A DNA stretch of 64,000 bases from Pseudorhodoferax sp047601025 (GCF_047601025.1 NZ_JASGJZ010000001.1:3844001-3908000), one strand, 5' to 3'. Positions 51,138-59,324 are shown, counted from the stretch's first letter. Numbers and translations: made by a program. The notes: generated by a model not told the origin, from the sequence alone.

Positions 51138-52403
51138 ATGAACCGAACCGGCTATTTCCCTCGCGCTACTCGCAAAGTCACTGCCTCAGCGTCGGCTCGC
51201 TTTACGTACCTGGCGGAAGCCATTGCGAGGGCCTTCGAACCCACGGTCACACAGCTCCAGGAGCTTGAGCGGGCCTATAAAGCGACTGGCGAGTACCTCA
51301 TCGACTGCGTTGAATTCGATGGGTTAGTGGAACAGGTACACGCACAGGGTTCCCGCCAAATGGGAACCATCGTCCGGCCTATGGAAGCGAACCGCGAGGG
51401 CTTCGACATTGACCTGGTGGTGCGATTGTCCAAGGCGGCACTCGTCAGATATGGCGGCCCCGGCGGTGCGGCGCTGTTGCTCGAGCACTTGTATGTCGTA
51501 TTGAAGCGTTATGCCGAGCGGCATGGACTTGGCATCGAGCGATGGGAGCGGTGCGTGACGCTTATCTACTCGGGTGACATGCAAGCCGACTTTGCCCCAG
51601 TCATTGACGACCCGCGGCATGTGCTTCCTTATGGCGAGCACCACGGGCGCATCCCTGACCGCGAGCGCAAGAACTACCTTTCTACCAATCCGAAGGGATA
51701 CTGCCTGGGATTTGATGTGGCTGCAGAGGTGTCGCCAGTTTTTCGGCTTTCGGAGGCTCTGACAGCGGAATTTGCGGAGGCGCGCAAGGCCGACCTCGTG
51801 CCACTGCCGGTGGCGGACGAGGTATTTGCCCGTCTTCTGAGCAGGTTCGTCCAGCTGGGGAAGGTGCACCGGAACATTTCATTCGGAGAGCTGGAGGCAG
51901 GTTCCGACATTGCGCCGACCTCGGTGTTTTTGACGAGCTTGTTCGCGAAGGCATACGCCATCTTGGCGCCGAAGCCGCACGATGGTCCTCTGGACTTGTT
52001 CTTCGACATCGTGGAACTCCTGCCGGAGCTGTTTGAGCGGGAGATTCTTCAGTCCGGTAAGGAAATCTGGATTTTGATGAATCCGTGCGCGCAGTCTGAC
52101 AACCTTGCTGCCTCCATGAACGAGTCGAAACGCCAGCAAGCGTTTTCTCAATGGCAACAGAAGTTCGTGGCCGACCTGGACGGATTGCTGGCTGCCATCG
52201 AAGGCAACCAGGGACTCGGTGCTGTCTCGAAGGCAGTGGAGAACGCGTTCGGCCCACAAGCAAAGCAGGCCGTGCTGCAGCAGAGCGCGCAACGACGTGA
52301 GAGCCACCGGACGTTAAAGCAGGCGAGTTTTGTGGTTGCCGGTGCGGCGTCGGTCGTTACTCCGGCCCGCGCGCACACCTATTTCGGAGGGCCTTCCAAT
52401 TGA
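51138..52403 (+). CDS. CD-NTase-like nucleotidyltransferase (CBASS)
   Basis: The 421-residue polymerase-beta-fold enzyme has helix-N GSRQMGT at residues 71-77, FDIDLVV with metal Asp90 and Asp92, and a third Asp in MQADFAPVI near 151. This is the pattern of SMODS nucleotidyltransferases that make cyclic oligonucleotide alarms on phage infection. The E2-like gene starts within its stop codon. In type II CBASS an E2-bearing protein conjugates the cyclase C-terminus; here the tail reads THTYFGGPSN-like residues (AHTYFGGPSN). Product nucleotide is unknown. Confidence 0.85.
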   Translation: MNRTGYFPRATRKVTASASARFTYLAEAIARAFEPTVTQLQELERAYKATGEYLIDCVEFDGLVEQVHAQGSRQMGTIVRPMEANREGFDIDLVVRLSKAALVRYGGPGGAALLLEHLYVVLKRYAERHGLGIERWERCVTLIYSGDMQADFAPVIDDPRHVLPYGEHHGRIPDRERKNYLSTNPKGYCLGFDVAAEVSPVFRLSEALTAEFAEARKADLVPLPVADEVFARLLSRFVQLGKVHRNISFGELEAGSDIAPTSVFLTSLFAKAYAILAPKPHDGPLDLFFDIVELLPELFEREILQSGKEIWILMNPCAQSDNLAASMNESKRQQAFSQWQQKFVADLDGLLAAIEGNQGLGAVSKAVENAFGPQAKQAVLQQSAQRRESHRTLKQASFVVAGAASVVTPARAHTYFGGPSN

Positions 52404-52894
52404 GGCCACCGCTGCGTCTTCCGAGCATTGCCCAGCGCCACGCTGAATTGAAGTCACTCCGGTGGCCAGAGTCGACGCTGGAGTTCGTCCAGGGCCGAGA
52501 GCTCAGATTCGGATTCAAGGTGGCTCCAACACCAATGGCTCGGGTCTATCAATGTCTTCTGAAGGTCTATACCTCCAATTTCCCTGAGCTGTTGGTGATG
52601 GATCCGGACCTGAAAGAGCTCGCTGCAGGGCGAACGTTGCCGCACGTCTATCCACATAAAGGGCTGGGTATCAAGTTGTGTCTTTGGCTCCCGCGGACGC
52701 ACGAATGGGTGCCGCAGATGCGTTTTCGCGAGACCTATCTGCCCTGGGCCGCTGAGTGGCTCGATTACTTCGAGGAATGGCTCGTGACTGATGTTTGGGC
52801 TGGCGGCGGAGAGCATCCAGAACCCAAGACGCGGAGGTGGGGACGGCGACCGCCGTTCATCCAAAACGCCGTAGCTACCTCTACAAAACATTGA
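52400..52894 (+). CDS. E2-like conjugating protein of type II-short CBASS
   Basis: The protein has 164 residues from TTG 52400 in a TTGA overlap; GGAGG sits nine bases upstream. HVYPHKGLGIKLCLWLP places a Cys (94) after a His-Pro turn, as in E2 catalytic sites. EWLDYFEEWLVTDVWAGGGEHP is the conserved C-terminal helix and GGG-x-HP motif of bacterial CBASS E2 proteins. No E1, JAB or ubiquitin-like gene is adjacent, matching the E2-only short type. It may attach the cyclase directly to a target. Identification is by motif, moderately sure. Confidence 0.75.
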   Translation: MRPPLRLPSIAQRHAELKSLRWPESTLEFVQGRELRFGFKVAPTPMARVYQCLLKVYTSNFPELLVMDPDLKELAAGRTLPHVYPHKGLGIKLCLWLPRTHEWVPQMRFRETYLPWAAEWLDYFEEWLVTDVWAGGGEHPEPKTRRWGRRPPFIQNAVATSTKH

Positions 52895-52911
52895 AAAGGG
52901 AAGAACCACCA

Positions 52912-53835
52912 ATGACAACGGAACATCGAATCGACATCGAGCAAAACAAGCCCGAACGACTGGAACTACTGCGCGCGCAGCGATGCTTCTATTCCCGTGC
53001 GAAGAACTATCAGAACTTCGTGGCCATCACAGCCCTGATGCTGCCGGTGTTGGGGCTGCTTTTCGGTGCTGAGTTCCCAACTATTCGATCCTATCTTGGC
53101 TTCGCATCTATTGCCCTACTGCTTCTCGACGTGGCGATCCTCTCGTCGAAGCAGCGTGCTAGTAGCAAGGCGGGAGCCAAGGTTCAGGAGCAATTCGACA
53201 CCGAGGTCTTGAAGCTGGACTGGAACAAGTTGGTCGCTGGTAACCGAATGGACCCTGAAGAGCTGCGTGCTATTGCGCCAGACGAGATGTCCGACAAGGA
53301 GAAGAAGGGACTGGAAGCCTGGTACGAAGGCGCCATCAGCAGACTGCCATTGCCATTGGGACGGCTTCTATGCCAGCGAACGAACGTGGTCTACGACTTG
53401 CGAGTGCGGCGAAAGTATTCAGCAGCACTTTTCTCCATCGCTGGAGTTCTTGGTGTTGCGCTGTTTGCCGTTGGTCTTTATCAGGGGCTCAAGCTCGACG
53501 AGCTCATCATCTCGGTAGCTCTTCCAGTCCTGCCGCTGGTCAGTTTTGTCCTGCGGGAATACCGCAAGCAAGAGGACACCATCGAATCGTTAACGACGCT
53601 GAAGGGGGAAATCGAAAAGATTTGGGACAAAGCTCTCGCCGGTGCATCGGCGGAGGACCTGACGCTGAACTCGCGTGCATTGCAGGACGCCATTTATCGG
53701 CACCGCGCGGGCAATCCGCTGGTGTTCGACTGGCTCTACAACCGACTTCGCAAGAAGACAGAAGCGCAGGCTAAACATGCAGTTGAGAAGCTTGTTGCCG
53801 AAGCCGTGAGCAAGCTGAACCTATCGGGGGTCTGA
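52912..53835 (+). CDS. S-4TM-type membrane effector
   Basis: The protein has 307 residues from ATG 52912. Four hydrophobic segments appear at ~36-53 (FVAITALMLPVLGLLFGA), ~60-78, ~167-188 (LFSIAGVLGVALFAVGLYQG) and ~195-212, in two pairs separated by a charged cytosolic stretch of about 85 residues. This is the S-4TM layout of pore-forming CBASS effectors that open the inner membrane after binding the second messenger. It ends in TGATG overlap with the second nucleotidyltransferase. It is the likely killing component. Confidence 0.83.
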   Translation: MTTEHRIDIEQNKPERLELLRAQRCFYSRAKNYQNFVAITALMLPVLGLLFGAEFPTIRSYLGFASIALLLLDVAILSSKQRASSKAGAKVQEQFDTEVLKLDWNKLVAGNRMDPEELRAIAPDEMSDKEKKGLEAWYEGAISRLPLPLGRLLCQRTNVVYDLRVRRKYSAALFSIAGVLGVALFAVGLYQGLKLDELIISVALPVLPLVSFVLREYRKQEDTIESLTTLKGEIEKIWDKALAGASAEDLTLNSRALQDAIYRHRAGNPLVFDWLYNRLRKKTEAQAKHAVEKLVAEAVSKLNLSGV

Positions 53836-55268
53836 TGAAGCTGCACGAACACTTCAAGACTTTCCTCGACGACCATGTCAACCTGAACAGCACGCGTCTC
53901 GGCTTGCTGGAGGACAGCATTGTTGCTATTGAAAACGCAGTACGCGCCCTTGCCTGGGGTCCGAAAATCATCTCGTTCGCGCCGCAAGGTTCCTGGGCCC
54001 ATGAGACCATCATCAAGCCACAGTTGGGACAGCCATTCGATGCTGATTTGTTGGTGTTCGTCGAGGCGAAGGAGGGCTGGGCGCCGAAGGACTACGTGAA
54101 CGAGCTTGCCACCAAGCTCGGGCAGCTCTCCAAGTACGAAGGGAAAATCCGTCGTTACTCGCATTGCGCCACGATTGAGTACGCGGGCGAGCGCAAGATT
54201 GACGTTGCGCCTTGTGTGGTCAATCGGCTCTATGCGGGTCAGTACGAGGTCTGCAATCGCAATGCCGACCAGTTCGAGGCCTCTGCGCCGTCTGCATACA
54301 CGGAGTGGGTGAAAGGCAAGAATGGTGTCGCCGGCGGTAATGACTTAAAGAAGGTCACCCGGCTACTGAAGTACATGCGCGACATCAAGGGCAACTTCAC
54401 GTGCCCCTCGTTCTTGCTGACCACCCTGATGGGGCTGCAGGTCTATGAAAGCGACCGAGACAGTGCTCAGTTTGCTGACTTGACCACTACGCTTAAAACG
54501 CTGGTCGGCCGCCTGGATGATTGGCTGCAGGCTCGGCCGAACGTGCCAGTCGTGCCAAATCCAAAGCTGCCTCAGGAAGACCAAGCAAGTGGCTGGGACC
54601 AAACGCAGTATGGAAATTTTCGCGACAAGGTGAACCTTTACCGTGGTTGGATTGACGATGCGTATGCAGAGGCGGACCGCGATGAAAGTATTGGCAAGTG
54701 GCAACGTGTCTTTGGTGACAACTTTGCTGCGAGCGAAGCGAAGCGGGCCGCCGAGCAAGTCAGCGAGGCTGCTATCACGGGCGCGTTAGTTCTGGGCAAT
54801 CATTTCCAGGATCTGGTGGAAAAGGTGAAGGCTCTGGGTGCTGCCGCAGTACCTGCGAAGCTGCGCCAGTTGCCCCATGTACGAAGGCCCACCTGGCGCA
54901 AGGCTCCAGAACAACATGCTATACGAGTGGTCGCAGAGTTACGGACCGGGCAGTATGGAAATACCGTTCGGACCATCCAGTCGGCCGAGGCATTGCAGCC
55001 GAGCTATTGGGTTCGGTTTAACGCTAGCGGCGCCCACGGCATGCCGTTCTCCGCTGACTACAAAGTTCAATGGCGCGTGACGAACACTGACAGGGTCGCA
55101 TCCCGTGCGGGTGCTCTTCGAGGTGAGTTCTATCCCTCCGATACTGGCACAAGTCGTTCGGAAAGGCTGGAGTACCGCGGCGTTCACTTTGTTGAGGCAT
55201 TTTTGATTCGCAAGCGCGACAACCGGCTGGTGGGGCAGTCAGACCCCTTCTACGTTGTCATCGAGTAG
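53835..55268 (+). CDS. second CD-NTase with probable AGS-C sensor domain
   Basis: This is a 477-residue nucleotidyltransferase. The catalytic pattern is PQGSWAHETIIKP (GS at 52-53), PFDADLLVF (Asp69, Asp71) and RKIDVAPCVV (Asp123). An all-helical region follows, then from ~370 a beta-rich domain (ELRTGQYGNTV, SYWVRFNASGAHG, EYRGVHFVEAFLIRKRDNRL) typical of AGS-C sensors. Its start overlaps the S-4TM stop. It differs clearly from the nucleotidyltransferase at 51138, so the locus has two cyclase candidates. Product and division of labour are unknown. Confidence 0.87.
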   Translation: MKLHEHFKTFLDDHVNLNSTRLGLLEDSIVAIENAVRALAWGPKIISFAPQGSWAHETIIKPQLGQPFDADLLVFVEAKEGWAPKDYVNELATKLGQLSKYEGKIRRYSHCATIEYAGERKIDVAPCVVNRLYAGQYEVCNRNADQFEASAPSAYTEWVKGKNGVAGGNDLKKVTRLLKYMRDIKGNFTCPSFLLTTLMGLQVYESDRDSAQFADLTTTLKTLVGRLDDWLQARPNVPVVPNPKLPQEDQASGWDQTQYGNFRDKVNLYRGWIDDAYAEADRDESIGKWQRVFGDNFAASEAKRAAEQVSEAAITGALVLGNHFQDLVEKVKALGAAAVPAKLRQLPHVRRPTWRKAPEQHAIRVVAELRTGQYGNTVRTIQSAEALQPSYWVRFNASGAHGMPFSADYKVQWRVTNTDRVASRAGALRGEFYPSDTGTSRSERLEYRGVHFVEAFLIRKRDNRLVGQSDPFYVVIE

Positions 55269-55321
55269 TTAGGCATGCGGCTCCTAGGTTTCCCAGACCC
55301 GCTCATTGAGGGTTGCTGCAC

Positions 55322-55356
55322 TGGACGTCTGCATGATTGAAGTTTCCCGACGTCCA
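55322..55356. repeat. inverted TGGACGTC pair downstream of CBASS
   Basis: TGGACGTC (55322-55329) and GACGTCCA (55349-55356) are perfect complements around 19 bases. The same GACGTCCA octamer occurs near both island ends (about 47529 and 60979). It may be an integrase arm site or the scar of an earlier module boundary. Confidence 0.45.
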
Positions 55357-55385
55357 ATCGCTCTTTCCGATATTTTGGAGGAACC

Positions 55386-55712
55386 ATAGAACGACAGCTA
55401 TCAGGCGCCGAGATCGAAGAGCTGAAAGACCGATCATGTTTAGGGTTGTGGGATACCTGCCCGGCAAGCCACAGGTCGTGGGTGAGGTACGACTTGAGGG
55501 CAGGTGTCGCACAAGCCTCGAGGGAGGAAACCGCGGATTGCGTCGCTGCGGCAGTTTGCCGCGACGACCTATGGGGATTTGAGGAGTGCGGCTCGGGTTT
55601 TGGTTGGCACGTAGCAGATGCGCGCACGCCGGGGGGAGCTTTCCTTGGCAACGCCACCTGTTCGGAAGAGGCCGCGGCAGTCGATGAACCGCGTTCCGCG
55701 ATGGCGTTGTAG
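55386..55712 (+). CDS. uncertain ORF between CBASS and IS91
   Basis: A 108-codon frame starts only at ATA 55386, although TTGGAGGAACC is well spaced before it. The first in-frame TTG is 55446. An 18-codon ATG frame (55333-55389, encoding MIEVSRRPIALSDILEEP) ends at the same point. The product would read ERQLSGAEIEELKDR then LWDTCPASH and several Cys. It may be one gene broken by a frameshift, a non-canonical start, or non-coding. Nothing else is seen in 55269-55792. Confidence 0.25.
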   Translation: MERQLSGAEIEELKDRSCLGLWDTCPASHRSWVRYDLRAGVAQASREETADCVAAAVCRDDLWGFEECGSGFGWHVADARTPGGAFLGNATCSEEAAAVDEPRSAMAL

Positions 55713-55792
55713 CCGCCACGCGCGGGTGTTCCCCGCCGATGCCGGCCAGTGGCCGATCAGCGCGTCGTGCGATGCGTGCGTGCCGTTGCCGA

Positions 55793-56971
55793 TCATGGTG
55801 GCGGAGCGCGGATGGCCATGCCGCGCATGAAGACCTGGACGACGCCCATCGGCTGGCCGCAGTGCCGGCAGATGAAGGTGGCAGCTGGAGAGGTCGACGC
55901 CGTGGCCTCACGGTCCGGTGCGATTGGCTCTGGCAGGACCTGCAGCAGCTCGCGCGCCAACGCCAGGCTGGCCTTGCGGCAACCGTTTGCCAACAACCCG
56001 TAGTGCCGAATGCGGTGCAGGCCTGTGGGCAGCACGTGCAGCAAGAAGCGACGCATGAACTCCGCCGGCTCCAGCGTCATCGTCTTGTGCCGCGTCCTGC
56101 CTTTGGTGCGGTAGTCTTTCCAACGAAACGTCACGCCGCGCTCGTCCAGCGCGAGCAGCCGGCCGTTGGAGATCGCCACCCGGTGGGTGTAGCGCGACAG
56201 GTAGGCCAGGACAGCCTGGGGTCCGGCGAACGGCCGCTTGGCGTAGACCACCCACTCGACCCTGCGCAGTGGTGCCAGCCACCGCTTGAAGGCCCGTGCG
56301 TCGGCCAAGGCGGTATGCCCGCCGAAGAACTGCAGCTTGCCGCTCGCATGCAATCGCTGCAGTTCTTCGAGAAAGCGCCGCCGGAACAGGCATGACAGCA
56401 CCCGTACCGGCAGGAAGAAGCCCGGCCGGCATGCCACCCAGGCCTTGCCGTCGGCCCCCAGCCCTCCACCGGGCACGATGCCGTGCACGTGCGGATGGTG
56501 GGTCAAGGCCGAGCCCCAGGTGTGCAGCACCAGCGTCGCACCGATCCTGGCACCCAAGTGCTTCGGATCGGCGGCGATGGTCAGCAGCACTTCGGCGGCC
56601 AAGTCGAACAGCAAGCCATAGAGCACAGCCTTGTTCTGGTACGCGATGTCCGCCACCGGCGCCGGCAACGTAAACACCACGTGGTAATACTCGACCGGCA
56701 GCAGATCGGCCTGGCGGGCATTGAGCCAGCGCTGCGCCACCGCACTCTGGCACTTGGGGCAGTGCCGGTTGCGGCAGGAGTTGTAGGAGATCTGGTCGGT
56801 GCCGCAGCCTTCGCAGCGCAGCACGTGTCCTCCCAGTGCTGCGCTGCGGCACCGCTCGATGGCCGACATCACCTTGAGCTGACCCAGGCTCAGGTGGCCG
56901 CGCTGTGCGGCACGCCATGCCGGGCCATGCTGGTGAAAGACGTCGGCCACCTCCAGGGCAGGCCGTCTCAC
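55793..56971 (-). CDS. IS91-family HUH transposase
   Basis: The protein has 392 residues from GTG 56971. The N-terminal zinc-finger cysteines are seen in LRCEGCGTDQISYNSCRNRH and CPKCQ. The HUH motif is HHPHVHGIVPGGG and the catalytic Tyr lies in YLSRYTHRVAISN. These nick single-stranded DNA at oriIS to begin rolling-circle transposition. All core residues are present and the reading frame is intact, so it may be active. Confidence 0.93.
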   Translation of the reverse strand: MRRPALEVADVFHQHGPAWRAAQRGHLSLGQLKVMSAIERCRSAALGGHVLRCEGCGTDQISYNSCRNRHCPKCQSAVAQRWLNARQADLLPVEYYHVVFTLPAPVADIAYQNKAVLYGLLFDLAAEVLLTIAADPKHLGARIGATLVLHTWGSALTHHPHVHGIVPGGGLGADGKAWVACRPGFFLPVRVLSCLFRRRFLEELQRLHASGKLQFFGGHTALADARAFKRWLAPLRRVEWVVYAKRPFAGPQAVLAYLSRYTHRVAISNGRLLALDERGVTFRWKDYRTKGRTRHKTMTLEPAEFMRRFLLHVLPTGLHRIRHYGLLANGCRKASLALARELLQVLPEPIAPDREATASTSPAATFICRHCGQPMGVVQVFMRGMAIRAPPP

Positions 56972-56980
56972 GGCTGCGCC

Positions 56981-57856
56981 TCAAGACGGCGGCAGCGGCT
57001 CCAGCGGGCCGATCACCTCGCGCAGCAGATCGGTGGCTACGTGGGTGTAGATCGCCGTCGTCTCAAGCCGCTTGTGGCCCAGCAGCACCTGGATCACGCG
57101 GATGTCGACCTTGCGCTCCAGCAGGTGCGTTGCAAACCCGTGGCGAAGCGAATGCGGTGACACGCGCTTGTCGATGCCGGCGGCCTCGGCGACGGCGTGC
57201 ACGGCACGGTTGAGTTGGCGGGGCGTCAGCGGGTCGGTTGGGTTCAAGCCCGGGAACAGCCAGCCGCCGGGCAGCATGCGGCCCTGGGCATGGGCGATGC
57301 GCCACCAGGTGCGTAGTCGCTGCAGCAACACTGGGCTGAGCATCGCGTAGCGGTCCTTGCGTCCCTTGCCTTGCTCCACCCGCAGCGTCATGCGCTCGCC
57401 GTCCACGTCGGTGACCTTCAAGTGGACGACCTCGCTGGCGCGCAACCCGGCACCGTAGGCGACCGACAGCGCCACCTGGTGCTTGATGTTGGAGGCCGCA
57501 GCGATCAGGCGCGAGACCTCCTGCGAGCTGAACACCACCGGCAGCCTGCGTGGCAGCTTGACCGGCTGCATCCGGGCCATCAGGTCCATTCGCTCAAGCG
57601 TCACGTCGAAGAAGAACCGCAGGCCGGTCAGCGTGGCGTTCAGGGTGATAGGCGAGGTGCCCGTATCGACCAAGTGCAGTTGGAAGTTGCGCAGGTCCTC
57701 TACGGTTGCCGTGTCAGGCGAGCGGTGCAGATACGCTGCCAGCTTGCGCACGGCGCGGATGTAGGCCTCCTGCGTGCGTGGCTCCAGCTTGCGTAGGCGC
57801 ATGTCTTCGAGCATGCGCTGACGCAGCGGGGTTACCGCCGCAATGATCGTGTCCAT
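56981..57856 (-). CDS. IS91-associated tyrosine recombinase
   Basis: The 291-residue XerC/D-like recombinase has catalytic Arg in GAGLRASEVVHL, His-x-x-Arg in SPHSLRHGFATHLLE, His in LLGHKRLETT and Tyr in AIYTHVAT. An N-terminal SAM-like domain (QEAYIRAVRKLAAYLHR) is present. It overlaps no gene and precedes the transposase by nine bases. Its role in IS91 movement is unclear; it is unrelated in sequence to the island integrase at 47662. Confidence 0.92.
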   Translation of the reverse strand: MDTIIAAVTPLRQRMLEDMRLRKLEPRTQEAYIRAVRKLAAYLHRSPDTATVEDLRNFQLHLVDTGTSPITLNATLTGLRFFFDVTLERMDLMARMQPVKLPRRLPVVFSSQEVSRLIAAASNIKHQVALSVAYGAGLRASEVVHLKVTDVDGERMTLRVEQGKGRKDRYAMLSPVLLQRLRTWWRIAHAQGRMLPGGWLFPGLNPTDPLTPRQLNRAVHAVAEAAGIDKRVSPHSLRHGFATHLLERKVDIRVIQVLLGHKRLETTAIYTHVATDLLREVIGPLEPLPPS

Positions 57857-58159
57857 GGTTGCTGCTCCGTCGATGAGCGAGGCGGGATTGCCTCGCCGTC
57901 AACGGTGGCAGCAACGCGGCAATCAAGCGCCCACGCATCGCGCGGAGCGCCTACCGCGCGAGCGGTTTAGTCCCACGCTGCAAAGTTGTCACTGGGAAGA
58001 TGACGGCTACGAGGCTTCTCCTGTCGTTCTTGAACCATTGCCCATGGCATTTTCTCTGACCGATTCCAGGTGGCTGATTGAGTGGGCGCTGATCCGGTTG
58101 CATCGTTGACACAGGAGACAAAGGAGAACAAGCTGACGGCTCTCTGAAGGAGAGTTTTC
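57857..58159. other. 303 bp between IS91 genes and MbcA-like gene
   Basis: No gene is supported. The left part probably contains the IS91 oriIS end; the GC drops after about 57965, suggesting the island resumes there. AAGGAGAG at 58147-58154 is the ribosome site of the next gene. Confidence 0.5.
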
Positions 58160-58792
58160 TTGCCGAACGCCATGAGACTCATCGCCGGTCGCTTGCCTCG
58201 AGTAACGCCGGATGAAGTGCGTCGATTTGTCGGCACCGTGGAGGTCCGTGATGCTGAGGCCTTTGCCGCCGAACTGGAGGTGTTCATACAGGAATGGCTG
58301 CAGCGGGTCGAATTGCCCGCGTCTCTGGAGATAGCGTTGTCCCGACAAGCAGTGGAGCATGCCTTGGTTGTCCAGGCCGCAGCCTTGAAGGCAGATACCC
58401 GCTGGACACCCGGCAGGACAGATATCCAGCGCGGCCGCGAGGCGATGCTGGAAGCCTACGGCCGGCCGCACAACCTGCCGCTGCCGGTGTTTGCCCGGCT
58501 GGCGAACAAAGTCCGCCAGCAGATCTACAAGGACATCGACGAGAGACGACTGCTGGCACTCAACGTTGGCCCCCGCGGGCGCAAACTGCCCGATTGGCAA
58601 CTCGATCCGGTCAAACACCGGCTCACCCAGACGGTGCTGCAGGGCGTGCCCGAATCCGACACATGGACGCTCTATCGGGCTTTGTCCGATCCCCTCGAAG
58701 GACTGAACGGCCTCTCCCCGGTCGACGCCGTGACGGAGGATTCGATTGATGCAGTCGCCAAAGTCGTCTTCAACGTGCTGGGCGTGCATTGA
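58160..58792 (+). CDS. MbcA/ParS-like protein, paralogue of integrase extension
   Basis: The protein has 210 residues from TTG 58160, five bases after GGAGAG; ATG 58172 is an alternative. Residues ~107-195 align without gaps to the C-terminal extension of the integrase at 47662: FARLANKVRQQIYKDIDERR, KLPDWQLDPVKHRLTQ and YRALSDPLEGLNGLSPVDAV. The WQ-then-SPxDxV order resembles antitoxins of the MbcA/ParS/Xre toxin-binding family. No RES toxin gene follows. It lies 24 bp before a PrlF-like small gene. Function is inferred. Confidence 0.75.
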   Translation: MPNAMRLIAGRLPRVTPDEVRRFVGTVEVRDAEAFAAELEVFIQEWLQRVELPASLEIALSRQAVEHALVVQAAALKADTRWTPGRTDIQRGREAMLEAYGRPHNLPLPVFARLANKVRQQIYKDIDERRLLALNVGPRGRKLPDWQLDPVKHRLTQTVLQGVPESDTWTLYRALSDPLEGLNGLSPVDAVTEDSIDAVAKVVFNVLGVH

Positions 58793-58816
58793 TGAACAAT
58801 GGTGCGGAGGCGTGAA

Positions 58817-59005
58817 ATGTCCCATCGCCCAAAAATCGAGCAAGAAACCCCAGCCCTCCAGGCATTTCTTGGACTATTGGACAAGGACATCGACGCCGGA
58901 CGCCATCTCCAGCCGCTGCCGGACGACTGGCTCCAAGCCATGCAGACCTTCGCTTGCCATGGAGCCGCCCTGGATGAGGACTTTGAAGGCGATGTCGCGC
59001 TCTGA
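58817..59005 (+). CDS. PrlF-like C-terminal antitoxin fragment
   Basis: The protein has 62 residues from ATG 58817 with GGAGG six bases upstream. TPALQAFLGLLDKDIDAGRH then LQPLPDDWLQAMQTF resembles the C-terminal toxin-binding half of PrlF antitoxins. The N-terminal AbrB DNA-binding half and the partner YhaV toxin are absent. It may be a stand-alone neutraliser or a remnant kept by chance. Match is by eye. Confidence 0.5.
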   Translation: MSHRPKIEQETPALQAFLGLLDKDIDAGRHLQPLPDDWLQAMQTFACHGAALDEDFEGDVAL

Positions 59006-59070
59006 CGACCGAGGCTGACGTCAGGGAAAACAGCGCCGTGTTCGGCGTTACTTATCCCATTCGGATGACG

Positions 59071-59167
59071 GAACGCTGGCGCATCCTTCGGCCAGCCGCA
59101 CAACCCTCCACTGCCGGAGTTGCCCGGCTGGCGAACAAGTTGAGCTAGCAGATCTACAAGGATCTCG
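59071..59167 (+). pseudogene. decayed copy of MbcA/ParS-like domain gene
   Basis: This 97-bp stretch closely resembles 58449-58544 inside the intact MbcA-like gene, sharing GCCGCACAAC, TTGCCCGGCTGGCGAACAA and CAGATCTACAAGGA. The copy carries in-frame stops (TGA and TAG around 59142-59148) and small indels. It is the third version of this domain on the island, counting the integrase tail. Confidence 0.75.
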
Positions 59168-59277
59168 TTTTAGGTTTGAGCGCACGCTCACATCGAGGCT
59201 GTGATCGCGCGGCCCTGCTGGAGAACTCGGCAAGAACCAGGTGCCCGTATTGCCCCTGAAACGAGGTGGGTGACAGA

Positions 59278-59306
59278 TGTTGGATTTTTAACTAAAATAT
59301 CTAACA
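59278..59306. promoter_or_regulatory. operator/promoter of AbiE-type pair
   Basis: TGTTGGAT (59278) and ATCTAACA (ending 59306) form an imperfect dyad around an AT-rich centre that contains a possible -10 TAAAAT. Ten of thirteen outer pairs match. AbiEi-type antitoxins bind inverted repeats in their own promoter, so autoregulation is likely. Confidence 0.6.
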
Positions 59307-59324
59307 ATCAAAGTCGATTCAGCC

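Larger units (their letters stand above)
55793..57856. mobile_element. IS91-family element with recombinase
   Basis: Two minus-strand genes, a tyrosine recombinase then an HUH transposase 9 bp apart, are the standard content of one branch of IS91 elements. These move by rolling-circle replication and can carry neighbouring DNA. The oriIS and terIS ends could not be fixed; they probably lie in 55640-55792 and 57857-57990. GC is higher than the CBASS genes, so it is a separate insertion. Confidence 0.82.

Noticed and set aside
58294..58749. Plus-strand frame inside the MbcA-like gene
   Set aside because: The other frame has a ribosome site and a paralogue in the integrase tail, so this one is a shadow.
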